From the NCBI GenBank assembly GCA_009763385.1, contig CM019824.1:106906660-106970659 (forward strand): a DNA stretch of 64,000 nucleotides, written 5' to 3'. Positions 21,853-33,185 of the stretch are shown piece by piece (position 1 is the stretch's first letter; every line of letters starts with the position of its first letter). The translations under genes were made by a program, and so were the position numbers. This DNA comes from Coix lacryma-jobi var. lacryma-jobi (taxonomy: Eukaryota > Streptophyta > Magnoliopsida > Poales > Poaceae). Under the pieces are notes generated by a model. That model was not told the origin of the DNA and searched no databases. It worked only from the letters and a program-made list of their open reading frames with translations.

Positions 21853-22235
21853 AGCAAACTTCACCTCCACCTAAGACTAGGGGAGGCGCGAAGTCCAAAA
21901 AAGTCGAGCACCCTCGCAAAAAACGCCAGGGGCTCGCAAAGCAAACTTCACCTCCACCTAAGACCAGGGGAGGCACGAAGCCCAAAAAAGTAGAGCACCC
22001 TCGCAAAAACGCCAGGGGCTCACAAAGCAAACTTCACCTCCACCTAAGACTTGGGGAGGCACGAAGTCCAAAAAAGTCGAGCACCTTCGCAAAAACTGCC
22101 AGGGGCTCGCAAACCAAATTTCACCTCCACCTGAGACTAGGGGAGGCGCGAAGCCCAAAAAAGTCGAGCACACCACACAAAACACCAGGGGCTCGCAAAG
22201 CAAACTTCACCTCCACCTATGACTAGGGGAGGCAA
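21853..22235 (+). repeat. 86-88 bp tandem array, Tat 3' region
   Basis: About four and a half units starting at 21853, 21941, 22027, 22114 and 22200. Each has a foldback CTTC-CCTCC ... GGAGG-GAAG around an ACCTAAGACTAGG-like loop, then GCCAGGGGCTC. It lies between integrase and the antisense gene, where Tat elements often hold tandem repeats. Confidence 0.9.
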
Positions 22236-22236
22236 A

Positions 22237-22760
22237 GCGAGCCTCGCCAAAAAGAAAAGGGGGCGTCGCTGTTTTCGTAAACATCATACATTCACAATAC
22301 GCACATTCACAATACGCGAGCCTCACCAAAAAGAAAAGGGGGCGTCGCTGTTTTCGTAAACATCATACATTCACAATTTGCGAGCCTCGCCAAAAAGAAA
22401 AGGGGGCGTCACTGTTTTCGTAAACATCATACATTCACAATTTGCGAGCCTCGCCAAAAAGAAAAGGGGGCGTCGCTGTTTTTCATAAAACATCATACAT
22501 CTGCAATACGCGAGCCTCACTAAAAAGAAAAGAGGGGGCGTCGTTGTTTTTCGTAAAACATCATACATTTACAATACGCGAGCCTCGCTAAAAAGAAGAG
22601 GGGGCGTCGCTGTTTTCGTAAATATCATACATTCACAATTTGCGATCCTCGCTAAAAAGAAAAGGGAGCGTCGCTGTTTTTTGTAAAACATCATAAATTA
22701 ACAATAAGCGAGCATCGCTAAAAGAAAAAAGGGGGCGTCGTCATTTTCGTAAATATCTTT
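22237..22760 (+). repeat. 64-68 bp tandem array, Tat 3' region
   Basis: Eight units beginning GCGAGCCTCGC or a variant at 22237, 22316, 22380, 22444, 22510, 22578, 22642 and 22708. They share an AAAAAGAAAAGGGGGCGTCG block and a CATCATACATTCACAA block. The array follows directly on the 86-88 bp array but is unrelated to it. Confidence 0.9.
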
Positions 22761-22826
22761 TCTTACTTTTTCCCCTTATGATTAAATCAAACTTAGTATG
22801 GTACACACTCAATACAAAGAATAAAA

Positions 22827-25800
22827 TTACAAGGAATTATCATCGTTCCCAATCAACATTAGATTGTCCCAACCCTCGCCACCCTCCTCAAACCCCACTT
22901 CAACCGGAACCATGGGTCCCCACAACAAAGGAGTCGCAGGAACAATTGGCAGTTCACCAGGCAAAACCCTTGCCCTATACATATATCTCTGATTCATATC
23001 ACTAACTTCCGAGGGCTCCTCCTTCAGAATCACAAGCGAACCATCCGGACCTAGATCAAGGTTGCTTCGCCCAAACAAGTAGTCCAGCGCCATATTCTCA
23101 TCAATGTCATCTTCGACAACCGGCAGCGAAGAAGAAGAAGAACCAAACAAAAAACGTGCAGCTTACCGATCCGTATAATCTGTGTTAGGCCAGAATAGGC
23201 TTGACTGGCTATTCTTCAAATCGTACCTTCGCACCTTCGACCACCAAAAACGTTCAAAAAGCAATGAAGGGTGTTTAAGCTTAGCTCGGGCCCAAGATTC
23301 ACCACTTATAAAAATATCCTAATAATTTAGCGTCAGCGGCGTCACATCAAATACTTCTAGCACTATTCCATCAGGAACCTGCATTTTCACAGCATTAAAA
23401 AAGTGTCTCAGTGCCACCAAGTCATCCCCACCACCCAACATATTACAAAATGACCCTCATGTTAAAGCTATCACAAGTTTTCACACCTGCTCATCATCCA
23501 CATGCTCCTCCACCCTAGATTCGCCAGCTGAAGCACCCAAATCCTCGCCGGTCGCAGCATCGAAACTCTCTAGAGTCACAGAAGGTTCAGCAGCAGGCGC
23601 TTCATCCATGGCCGCCTCTTCCACGTCGGCCTCTCCATTGACCGGAGCCTCCTGAGCCGAGGGTGCGACCTCGACTGGTGGAACTTCCGCGGAACTATGC
23701 AAAGGAGCAGACTTGGAGCAACCCGCAACGTCTTCGATCGCAATCGACGAGGGTAGCGCGTCTTTCTGAGCCTGCAAAACAGAACACAGGACTAAATAGC
23801 ATCATGTTCATCCATGGATTAAAACATGAAACGGACATCTCATGCAATGGACACCTGATGAGTAGCTTCAGCGGCCTCTTCGAAAGCCAGGGCTCGACCT
23901 CTGTGAGCTATCCAGAACCTTCGCAAAAAATGCATTGCGCAATTACGAACTTCTGTGTCATCGATCTTCAAAGCTCGAACTTCATCAACTGTAGGGAAAA
24001 CATGGTTCGGCCGCTTAATTTTGCGGAGATGGTCGCAATCAGCTTGTCGAAGGGTGCTAGACATAGCCAAAGCACCGGCATTACCACCGAAGTCAGTCGC
24101 GTTCTCAACAAACGAACTAAAAACATCAAGCTCCCCGCAGAGCCAATCACCTGAAACCTCCGCACCAGCATCAACTGGAAGTGGTTCTGCGGCCCAGCCA
24201 CCGGCTTCAGTTAAGCAACCATCGAGCTTACTTTTAATTTTCTCCATACTGGCTCGCCACGACCCCTTCAAATCGGTAATCCGATCCTCTGCTGACATCA
24301 ACGCCTTATCCTTCTCCTTGTTCGCCGCAATTAGATCTGCGTTCCGCTTCGCTAACTCCATAGCCTCCTCTCGGGACTTCTTGTTTTTCTCCAAAGCAGC
24401 TTTAAGCTCAATCTCTTTATTTTCCAAACTTTGCCGAAGGTCCTTATTATCTTTCTCAACCTTGGCCAACTGGTCATTCAAATAGTTAAGATTATAACTA
24501 GCCCTCCAGCGAGCCGAGCGGTTAAGGAGCATTAGTTCAGCCAGCTTGACATTTATGTCATCATAAAGTTCGTCCAGAGGCTGGTTGGCCAGTCGAAGCT
24601 CCGCCTCTGGCACACAAATCCGACCAAACACCCGGCCAAGAAAACGCCTTTCCTCCGGAACACATTGCAGGTGGCACTCCCGAAGGTCCGGACTAGTGAA
24701 AAGCTCTGTCTTAGGGTCCGAAACTCCGATCTTCTTAGCAAAATAAGGAAGGCTTGATCGGCTGGCTTCGCCATACGGTCTCTTCCCAGGAACTCGCTCC
24801 GACTCAAGGTCACCGGCTACCTCGAATCCATTAACCCAGAAATGCGACCCCGCGAACTCAGGAATCGACCCTCGCGGGGGACCCTCAGGATCGAAGTCCC
24901 GAATAATCTCATCGATATTTTGAGCAGCTGCGCTAGATGAAACAACTGTCTTCCCACGGTCATCACCGATGGAAACCTCATCATCGGAGTCACCTTCGCC
25001 ACTGGAAGAGTTGCTATCATCATCAGACGAGTCGTCTTCAGTGTCACCTTCTTTTTCTGCCTCCCTCTCCCCCTCCTTCTCTTCACTGTCGGAGACTTCT
25101 TCATCATCCGAAACTTGAATCAGCGCACCAATCCCGCCGACGCGGGGCACCCGCCCTCCGACCCTCGCAAGACCTCGACCTCTCAGCAACGAAATAACGG
25201 CTGAAGTGGATGAAGTGCCGGCAGCACCCGAACCCACAGCGACCTTCGTCGCAAGCTTTTTCACCCGGCTACCGGCTCCACCGTGGCCTCGACCACGACC
25301 CCTTTTCGGCCGCGAGGCAAGCCCTTTCTCCTCGGCGGCAGTGCATTTCCTCTTCTTCGGGGCATCCTCACTCGAAGGTGCGGGCCAATCAGCATACTGG
25401 ATCTCAAGAATCTCAAAAATCCTATTAACTCGACCTCCGCTACCAACCAAGCTGTGGATGGCCTTAACCTCAAGCGTAGAAAGCTTGCCAACGAGATCTT
25501 CAGCTCTCTGTTCAACCTGTTTGTAAATAGCCTCGACTCCATCTTCACGTCTGGGAAACCTCTTCAAAACAGCCTCCCAAGCCTTGTTTAGCTCCAACCT
25601 AGGCTTCTTCAAACCCCTACCCTCGTACCTATGGTCATCCTCAACAGAAAACCATGTTTGTTTCCGGCTTAGGGGCCACACTTTGGCACAACAATACTCC
25701 TCGACCAAGTTGCGAGCACACTGCGAACATGCAACAACCCTTAAGCAGTCAACTGCAGCGTGCGCCTCGGCACTCACATCGCCAAGGGGCGGAAGCTCGC

Positions 25801-26374
25801 CGCAGAGCTCGGCTACCCCATCAAGCTTATAGTAGAACCAGAACTCTTGCAATCCACTAGTCCACTTGTTCTTCTGAGTTTGCACCGGCAACTCTGATCC
25901 AGCACGATAGCAAAAGGTGTATACCGCAAACTGACCAAGACTGGTGTTACCTTCACCATCCACTATCTTGCAAGGCTGCATATGCACACGATGCGTCCGG
26001 ACAAAACCTTCGACGTGAGGGACAATGCCCTGAGAATGGCACGCCCAGACATATACGAAAAGCTTCGTAAAACACGATGGGGTGAGTTGGTGAAACCTCA
26101 AATTGAACCTCCGCAGGACCGAAGTCACAAATGAAGCAACCGGAAAGCGCAGTCCAGCCGAAAAGAACTCCTCAAACACAACAACCTCATCAGCATCTGG
26201 CTTCAGAGTGGTCTCCCAAGCGCTGGTCCTCGCTTTCCCATCCTCAATCAAGCCTCGCTTCACATACGTAGCCAGGTCAGAACTGCAGACCCGACTAAGT
26301 CCAAACTCAAAGGTCACTCCACCATCCGTAGCACTCGGAGAAGCAACACGAGCAGTCTGCTTCAATCTAGCCAT
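22827..26374 (-). pseudogene. Antisense additional gene of Tat, three exons
   Basis: Minus-strand gene: exon 1 26374-23855, intron 23854-23772 (GT-AG, 83 bp), exon 2 23771-23487, intron 23486-23379 (GT-AG, 108 bp), exon 3 23378-22827. Both introns are phase 0 and end in TGCAG. The first ATG in frame (26374, purine at -3 and G at +4) gives MARLKQTARVAS, like the histone H3 tail. The N-terminal half (RFPVASFVTSVLRRFNLRFH, LFVYVWACHSQGIVPHVEGF) resembles the 'putative gypsy type transposon' family. Next come basic (PKRGRGRGHGGAGSRVKK) and acidic (EEVSDSEEKEGEREAEKEGD) stretches and a coiled coil (about residues 620-720). Exon 3 has stops at 23319-23321 and 23163-23165, so this copy is dead. Function unknown. 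Confidence 0.8.
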
Positions 26375-26523
26375 CTCTTCAGCTGACTCTAACTTCGAAC
26401 GACAAGCGCCTATCTCAACCTTCGCACACAAGCTAAAACAAACCTTCGCTACAAGCAAATCGCAGCAGCAGGTTGGCTATAGCAACAGGAGGGCATGAGT
26501 TCAAATCGACCAACAACCCCACC

Positions 26524-26531
26524 TTTATATA
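26524..26531 (-). promoter_or_regulatory. TATA box of the antisense gene (TATATAAA)
   Basis: TATATAAA on the minus strand, 150 bp upstream of the antisense ATG and ~220 bp inside the 3' LTR. It implies an internal promoter separate from the LTR. An ATG at 26496 opens a 15-codon out-of-frame ORF, but it may lie at or before the transcription start. Confidence 0.6.
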
Positions 26532-26740
26532 GGCCAAGGCACGAACTATGCAACCCGACAAACTCGGCACGGATCCCGAAAAATGCGGCACAGGAAACGA
26601 AATGGACCTCAAACACCGCAAGCAAAAAACAAACAGGCCGGCCCACAAGCAGTCGCGGGCATCACTGCCGAGGGACACTGTTCATTTCCAAACAAAGGCG
26701 CTGCTTGGGCCTAAGATCGATCGTTTTTGGATCCAAGCCA

Positions 26741-26752
26741 TCGAGGGGCTAC
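26741..26752 (+). promoter_or_regulatory. Polypurine tract of Tat element
   Basis: TCGAGGGGCTAC abuts the TG of the 3' LTR. A GAGGGGCT-type tract is usual for Tat elements; the small LTR element at 53856 has a similar one. Confidence 0.65.
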
Positions 26753-27391
26753 TGTTGGGGGAAAGAACCCTCGGCAGTGACGTCGCGCAGGCTGAGTCAG
26801 GAGGCGACCCTCGCTAATGCCCTGCATTCCCTTGAGAAAACCCTCGTCGCTTGATAAGCCCCTCGGGCCTTATTACTAACCCTCGGATATCAACTCGGCT
26901 TTCGGGTCGTCTTACGGTTCTTGCATGAGAGAAGCGTGGGAAGAGCAAGTGACGACCCTCGCGCATGCCGCGCACCTTCGCAAGGAAGGTCAAGCTTAGC
27001 GGGTGGCGGGCGGCCGCGTGCCTTGCGACTGACGGAGTTGAGAGGTCAACCTTCGCACCCCAGGCGAAGGTGTGCGCAAGCCATTAGGCAGCGGACACAT
27101 GGGAGGCGAGCTAGGGTTTCTATAGTGTCTGTGTTTGTACGATTCTGCCCTTCCGTTGTATAGCACAGAGGAATCTTTCTTGTACCCTTTTGTAATTTGG
27201 TCAGTGCCCCTTGGCATTCCCTATAAATAACAAGGGATGAACAGTGTAAGGAGACGGATTTTTGGGAAGAGAGCCATAGCACCACTGTTCTTGCCCTTAT
27301 TTCCTGACACCCTCGTGTTTAGTTCTGACGACCGGCCACCTTCGTTGCTCCCCTGCGCAAGAGCAGGGGTAAGGCAAGTGTGTTTCCAACA
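26753..27391 (+). repeat. 3' LTR of Tat element
   Basis: 639 bp, TGTTGG to CCAACA, collinear with the 5' LTR. By eye it differs at about 30 positions, including a small block near 27082-27095. It is followed by the target duplication GAATT. Confidence 0.95.
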
Positions 27392-27396
27392 GAATT

Positions 27397-28152
27397 AATT
27401 CTAGCCAATTGCTTCACCGGCAACGGCGCCAGAAATGTTTGTTGACACTTGCTAACGTCGTCACTAGGAGTAGACTAAGGAATTTATCCTGACAACGACG
27501 CCAGAAAGGCTTGTTGGTACTTCTTAATGTAAGAAGTATAACTAACTATTCTTATGACTATTGGTAAATTCTGCAAGCGCACAGAATAAGTCAATTGTAG
27601 CACTTCACCCGGGAGTAACCGAGTATCGTATTTATTTCCACAGGGAAGCTACTATGGCAGAACTAACACTAGGAATGCTATGAACAACTAGTGATTCTAG
27701 CAAGGTTGATCGAAATGTATGAATGGGGGTTGATTTCTACTACTACTAAAATAAAAAGAAAGAAAGACTAACTACTACTAAACTATATCGGCGGGGTCTG
27801 GCCGATGAACAGATTAATGTTTTCCTACACACTTATGATCACAACTAACTTAGCAATAAAGATTTTATCTAGTTCTTTGAACCGTACACACCCTCTGGAC
27901 TATTTAACTCAGACGTGCACAACGAGGTTTATGATTTAAAAACTAACCCAACTACATGGTGGAATTCAAGGCTCCCAGGGCTGTCACCACCTGTTTGCTA
28001 CCACAGCTATCCGGGGGGCTAGCCACAAACTAAGGTATAATTAGTCTAAGCACCGCGCTTACACTAATATATACTACTCTATTCTTGCGTCCAAAACTAG
28101 AGCACTGATTACTCAGCGATGAACCCAAACTAGATACAAACTAAATACTAAG
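27397..28152 (-). repeat. Athila primer site and 5' LTR fragment
   Basis: On the minus strand the primer site TGGCGCCGTTGCCGG is at 27417-27431 and the LTR runs from 27440 to 28152, where the SIRE element cuts it. It matches 4679-5390, with a second primer-like copy at about 27483-27502. With the gag at 11086 it forms the 5' end of the same Athila element, split by the Tat insertion. Confidence 0.85.
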
Positions 28153-28501
28153 TGCGGATACATGGGTGTATGCCGAGTCTCTGAGTGATGAGTGATTGTC
28201 AATTGGAATGATGCGCATGTTCTTTGGCTTGTGTTGTGCAGGTGTCGAGCACGGATACAGTGATCAAAGGCAAGGTGAAGGTCAAGTAGAGACGTGCCGT
28301 GTCGATGGACCGAGAGTGGCGAAGGGCGGACGTGAGGCTTGGACTGAGGGACCAGTGGCCTGAGGATCAGCTGTGGTGGCTGACAGCCTGGGACAGCGAC
28401 GAGCGAAGACTTGCGGTCATGGTGTTGCTCGGGTCGAGGACCTAGGGACACGTGTTGGTGGACGGGGTGCACGGGCGGTGCATCCCCTCTACGGCTCGGT
28501 T

Positions 28502-28763
28502 TGGTGGTTGAGCCACAGAAAAACCACCGAGTGGACGGTTTCTAGGTTTGGGCCTCAAAACCCGGGCGCTGATGGTTTCTGAGTTTGGGCCACAATACTC
28601 GGGCTGAGGACAGTTTCCAGGTTTGGGCCTCTAAACCTGGGCGTTGCTGGTTTCTGAGTTTGGGCCACAAAACTCAGGCGATGGACGACTTGTTTCCCGG
28701 TTTGGGCCTCAAAACCGGGGGTTGGCTGTGAAGGCTGGTTTCCCGGTTTGGGCCACAAAACCG
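28502..28763. repeat. Covarying hairpin array, SIRE 5' LTR
   Basis: Same order of units as the solo LTR at 11933, partly decayed: GGTGGTT/AACCACC, CTAGGTTT/AAACCCGG, CTGAGTTT/ATACTCGG, CCAGGTTT/TAAACCTGG, CTGAGTTT/AAACTCAG, CCCGGTTT/AAACCGGG twice. Confidence 0.85.
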
Positions 28764-29559
28764 GGGGCGACGTCCGGGAAAAGGGACAAGCAGAGCGGTG
28801 GCGGCACGTGTCCGCGATCGGTGAGGTTGCGTCGAGGCAACGCTACTAGTTGTGCGGGCGTGGCCGTCGGTTCACCACCTACAATGAGTTGGTCCAAAAT
28901 AACTCTAGGGTTTAGCTGGTTCGCTCTGTAATTAGTTAGGGGTAGAGTGGGAATTAGAATTAGGATAAGTAGAGGGAGACACCCACCTCCCATCCCATCT
29001 CAGTCATTTGCTCTTTGCCTTCTAGGTTTTCCTGCTCTCCCAATCCCCTGCTGTAGCAACTGAGATCCGCAGAGAACCATACCTCTGTGTACTGGAGATT
29101 TTGAGGAAGTGAGACCGTAATCTCACTGTTGTAGGGTGTGGTAGCCACACGGTTGCAGATCGATGACTTGATTCGCGTTTTGTTCGTGCTCTTCGCGTTC
29201 TTCGTCTCTCCGCGATTTTCCCGTCACTCGATCTCCCTCTCTACTGCGTCTTTTCGAAATCCATTTGAATCAATGTGTTCTTTACAGTGAGGAGATCATT
29301 TCCACCGAAGGAATTCATCTAACTCCTCACGACCAAGTAGATCGAGTCGATTTCGTTTTCGTGGCGCTTTTTCGGTTCATACACCTTCCCATTCGATTTC
29401 CTGTTGATTGAATCGATTTGAGCGGATGATTTCTTGGGGATAGTCTCCTAACTACCTCGTGATCATCTTCTCCAAGTTTGGGAACTTGGGATTGAGTTTT
29501 GATTCGGATTTGGGAGGATTCGTGAGAGGGGCGACCAAAATCGCCCTCTCTATTCATCC

Positions 29560-29825
29560 GCGGATAGTCCGCTAGGTGAACCGCGGACAGTCCGCGCGTC
29601 GGGGTTAGTCAGATCAGTGGCCTGACTCCGCGCTATTGGGGAAGCGTTTTTGAACTGCGGACAGTCCGCTGTTGGGACTCGCGGACAGTCCGGGAGTCGT
29701 CCAGGGAGGTTACAGTAGCAGTGCGTTTTTTGCATCTTTGACCGGCGGACAGTCCGCCACCAGAGCCCGGACAGTCCGCCGTTGGGCAGACAGTCCGCAG
29801 ACTGAACCCCGGACAGTCCAGGAAT
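29560..29825. repeat. GGACAGTCC palindrome array, SIRE 5' LTR
   Basis: Eight or nine CGGACAGTCCG-type words, in pairs, in the 3' third of the LTR. Confidence 0.85.
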
Positions 29826-30237
29826 TGGCTGAAGCCTCTGGTTTAGTGCGTTTGCTCTCCTGACTTCTTCGCTTGGTTTCCGGACTTCTCGTTTGGTCCA
29901 AGAGTTGACTAAGGAACCTCTCTAGGTATCTTTGCTACTTGTTAGCATTGGTATTTGGGGATTTCTCGACGTAGCCTTCCATCTACGTTCGGGACTTGGT
30001 TTTTTAGGGTTGAACTTGTGCCGGTTCTTTTGGAGTTTGGTTCGCCATTGCTTCGTGGTGCCTCACTGTGATCCTAGGGATCATCCACCCTCTTCCAAGA
30101 GTCGTGGGCATCACAGTTTTGATCTAAGTTTTTGGGGTTGATTTTGGGGACAAAAGGCCAAAGTTTCGAGAGAAATTTTTGAGCTCCCATTCACCGCCCC
30201 TCTAGTCGCCTTGCTATTTCATTATCGGTCCTTCAAT

Positions 30238-30249
30238 TTGTATCGGAGC
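30238..30249 (+). promoter_or_regulatory. Primer-binding site, initiator Met tRNA type
   Basis: TTGTATCGGAGC lies two bases after the LTR. Copia elements use TGGTATCAGAGC or TGGTATCGGAGC; this copy has one further G-to-T change. The non-autonomous relative keeps the TGGTATCGGAGC form (40980-40991). Confidence 0.85.
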
Positions 30250-30298
30250 GGGTTAAGGATCTTCCACCTTAGCCGGTTCCAGATCCACTGCAGGCGAC

Positions 30299-32904
30299 AT
30301 GGATCGCAGCGTGGGCAAACCGCCGTTTTTCGATGGGACGAACTATGCGTATTGGAAGATACGCATGTCGGCCTATCTGCAGAGTATTGGTGCTTCCATC
30401 TAGGATATTTGCAACTTTGTTCTCCTGTTTTCTCCTGTAATGCTCCATCTAGAATAAACATAGGCCGAGACCGTAATGCTCTTTTCTCCTGTTTGAGCAT
30501 GTCTGAGTTTGATTGCGTTTCTCACCTCGCTACGGCTCGGGAGATTTGGGCTACCCTCATGCGTTTCCATGAGGGAACCACTCAAGTCAAAACCCGTCTC
30601 TACGAGTCGTTCAAGCGAGAGTATGAGAACTTTCGACATATGCCTGGCGAGAGCATAGAAAGTTTATTCGCTCGCTTTCAGGTTATTGTCAACAGGATGA
30701 GGGCTAACAAGGAGTTGTTGCCTTTCAACGATCATGAGAGAGCTTTGAAGCTTTTGCATACTCTTGATCGGTCGGTGTGGGAATCGAAGGTTCAGGCGAT
30801 CATCGAATCACCTAACTATGAGACCCTCACATGCGACGAGCTCTTCAGTAAGCTCAAGTCCAGTGAGATTGACGCCATGGCGAGGGCTTCTTATGAAAAT
30901 CCTTCTAGCTCGTCGATGGCTTTGGTTTCTGGCTCTTCTGCTAACCCCTCTGGAGGCTTTGCACTTTCTTCTCTTCTTTCTGTCACAGAGGAGCAGTTGG
31001 AGTTCATGGGGGATGACGAGTTAGCTTTGCTCGCCAACCGGTTCTCGTGGTTCCACAACAACCGCATGAACCGTCGCCATGGAGAAGGACGCTCGGGATG
31101 TTTCGAGTGCGGCGATCCCAACCACTTCATCACCAATTGGCCGAAGAAGAACAAGCAGATCTTCGGCAAGGCGGATCATGGGCACAAGTACGACTCCAAC
31201 AAGCGCAAGGAGAAGTACGTCCCCACGAAGCACAAGCGGAAGGGCGGCTTCAACAAGGAGTACATCTATACGATGTACTTGGAGAAGGCCCAGGCTGAGC
31301 AGCGTGCGTTCTTCGCCACGCTCAGCGACGTCGAAGACTCGGATGACGACTCTACTTCCTCAAGCGACGACGAGTCCGAGAAGAAGAAGAGGATCGAGGA
31401 CAAGCTGAACGGCCTCTGCTTCTTCACCGACGACGACGGCTTCTGCACCATGGCCCTCGGCAAGGAGGTCGACGATGAGCTGGAGGATATCCCTCGGAAC
31501 GACGACGACGACGACACCTCCCAGGTATCTCAGACCCCCGACGAGCTTTCTGCTGAGGTCGAGAAACTTACTGCCGCCCTCCTTAGTCAAGACAAGTTGC
31601 TTAGACGCGCTGCTAGAGTGAGGAAGGAGCTTAGGCAGAAGTGGGAGTATACGGTGAAGGAACTTGAATCTGTCAAGTCCACCGTTGTTGTCACAGATGA
31701 GGAGGAGTGTGAGATGTGCTCCACACACATGACTGACCTTCTCACTTTGAGATGTAAGTATGCTGTGTTGGTAGGAGAAGTGGATGAGCTAAAGGCTAGA
31801 TCCTCGCTGTTGGGTGCGTGCATGTCCTGTGCGGGCTTGCAATCCGAGTTGGCAGAGAAGAATGCCAAGATTGTGTCTCTTGAGAAGGCCAGCTCGGATA
31901 GCACCTGTGTGACTAGGTGCGTTCTTTGTGAGGGTTTGGAGATGGAGATTGCAAACGTGAAGCATGACAAGATGCAAACCGAGGAGGAAAACACATACCT
32001 TCAGACCATCTTGTCATGGGTATCGAGTGGTGAGCCGCAGCTTGGGATGATGATCTCCCAGTTCAAGCGTGCTGCTAGAGGTCCAGGTGTAGGTTTTACT
32101 CAGGGTGTTGAGTGCGCTTCATCTTTTGGGAAGATTGGAGAGTCGAGTGGTCTGAACCCATGTGAGAAGCCCAACTCCACCACTACTCCCAAGCTTACCA
32201 AGATTCCACCCAAAGAGCCTCTAAAGCCAAACACCAAGGATGGTGTATTTGTGGAACCTCCGAGAGCTCCACCCAAGAAACAATCATGGGCTCCAAAACC
32301 AAACCATCTCAAGAACAAGCTGGACACCATGCCACCCATCCAGGAGGAGCTTATGCCACAGAAGGGCAAAGTGATCCACACCCATTACCGTGAGTACCAA
32401 CAACCCCCTATGAGAGTGGTGAGGTACCATTGTAAGCACTGTGGGAGAGATGGACACTTGAGTGAGTTTTGCTTTCAGCGCAAGAGAGAGGCGCGCCGTG
32501 CAAAGGAGATGAACAACACAGACATGTACCATCCTTTCCATGATGTACATGTGCCGAATGTTCAGAGGCATGCTGCTAGGCCTAGATGCCCAAAACGTCA
32601 AGTTCCTAGGCCTAGGCCGCGAAGAGAACGTGCCCGGCGGGAGCCTGCATTTGTGGGCTATGGACCCCGTGGTGGTGGTTTTGTAGTTGAGCGCTTTCCC
32701 CCATCGCGTTTTGAGTATCGCGATGGACGCTCTTCCCTTAGCGGACCACATTTTCCTCTACGTGGTGATCGCTCCTCTCGTAGGCATGCTAGGAATGGTT
32801 TTTCTGCTAACCGTTCTTTTGAGCAGTCGGCCCAACACTGGTATAATCCCCATTTTACTCACCCCAGTGTTGGACCGTATGCTCACCCTATGTTTTTTTA
32901 TTGA
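30299..32904 (+). pseudogene. gag: SIRE Gag
   Basis: The ATG at 30299 gives MDRSVGKPPFFDGTNYAYWK, the usual start of copia Gag. TAG near 30401 (from TGG) and a disrupted stretch to ~30480 shift the frame, after which one long frame runs to 32904. It contains the capsid core (VSHLATAREIWATLMRFHEG, ESIESLFARFQVIVNRM), a zinc knuckle CFECGDPNHFITNW whose last Cys is Trp (TGG, 31138-31140), an acidic stretch and a coiled coil (31540-32040) punctuated by CEMC, ACMSC and RCVLC. A second knuckle CKHCGRDGHLSEFC (~32433-32475) and an Arg-rich tail follow. It would coat the element RNA in cytoplasmic particles. Confidence 0.9.
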
Positions 32905-33185
32905 TGCAGGTAAAAGGATTGGAGAACGTTTGGTTGGTGGATTCCGAGTGTTCGAGACACATGACCGGAAACGCCAAGTGGTTCTCTAGTCTTAGTCCGG
33001 TCGCCGGAAAGGAGTTTATCACCTTCGGCGACAACAGCAAAGGTAAGGTGTTGTCTCGTGGGTCGGTGCGAGTTAATGAGCACTTTGTGTTGTGCGATGT
33101 TGCTCTTGTTTCTAACTTGCATTTTAACCTTCTTTCTGTTTCGCAACTTTTCGATGATGACTATGAGATTCGTTTTAAACCGAAT
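32901..33185 (+). pseudogene. pol: SIRE protease, active-site motif altered, cut by insertion
   Basis: The frame changes after a T-run at the end of gag. LVDSECSRHMTGN contains the catalytic Asp (32940-32942), but the expected DSG is DSE (Gly to Glu at 32946-32948, one base). FNLLSVSQLFDDDYEIRF follows, as in copia protease before the integrase zinc region. The frame is cut at 33185 by the non-autonomous element, with duplication CGAAT, and resumes at 43202. Confidence 0.88.

Larger units (their letters stand above)
11172..27391 (+). mobile_element. Full-length Ty3/gypsy Tat retrotransposon
   Basis: Two 639-bp LTRs (TGTTGG...CCAACA) bound 16.2 kb and are flanked by the 5-bp target duplication GAATT (11167-11171 and 27392-27396). 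Order: 5' LTR, primer site, gag, protease, RT, RNase H, second (archaeal-type) RNase H, integrase, two tandem arrays, antisense gene, polypurine tract, 3' LTR. The double RNase H and antisense ORF are Tat-lineage marks. Two SIRE-family solo LTRs account for about 4.0 kb of its length. The LTRs differ at roughly 30 positions by eye. It inserted in the leader of the minus-strand Athila element. Confidence 0.95.
28153..30235 (+). repeat. 5' LTR of SIRE element
   Basis: 2083 bp, TGCGGATACATGGG to CTTCA. It shares its hairpin array, palindrome array and C-rich end with the solo LTRs at 11933 and 14776 and with the 3' LTR at 47647. Confidence 0.93.

Noticed and set aside
30238..30249. Possible tRNA fragment
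   Set aside because: Only the 12-base primer-binding complement is present; no cloverleaf can be drawn around it. No tRNA gene was found in the window.
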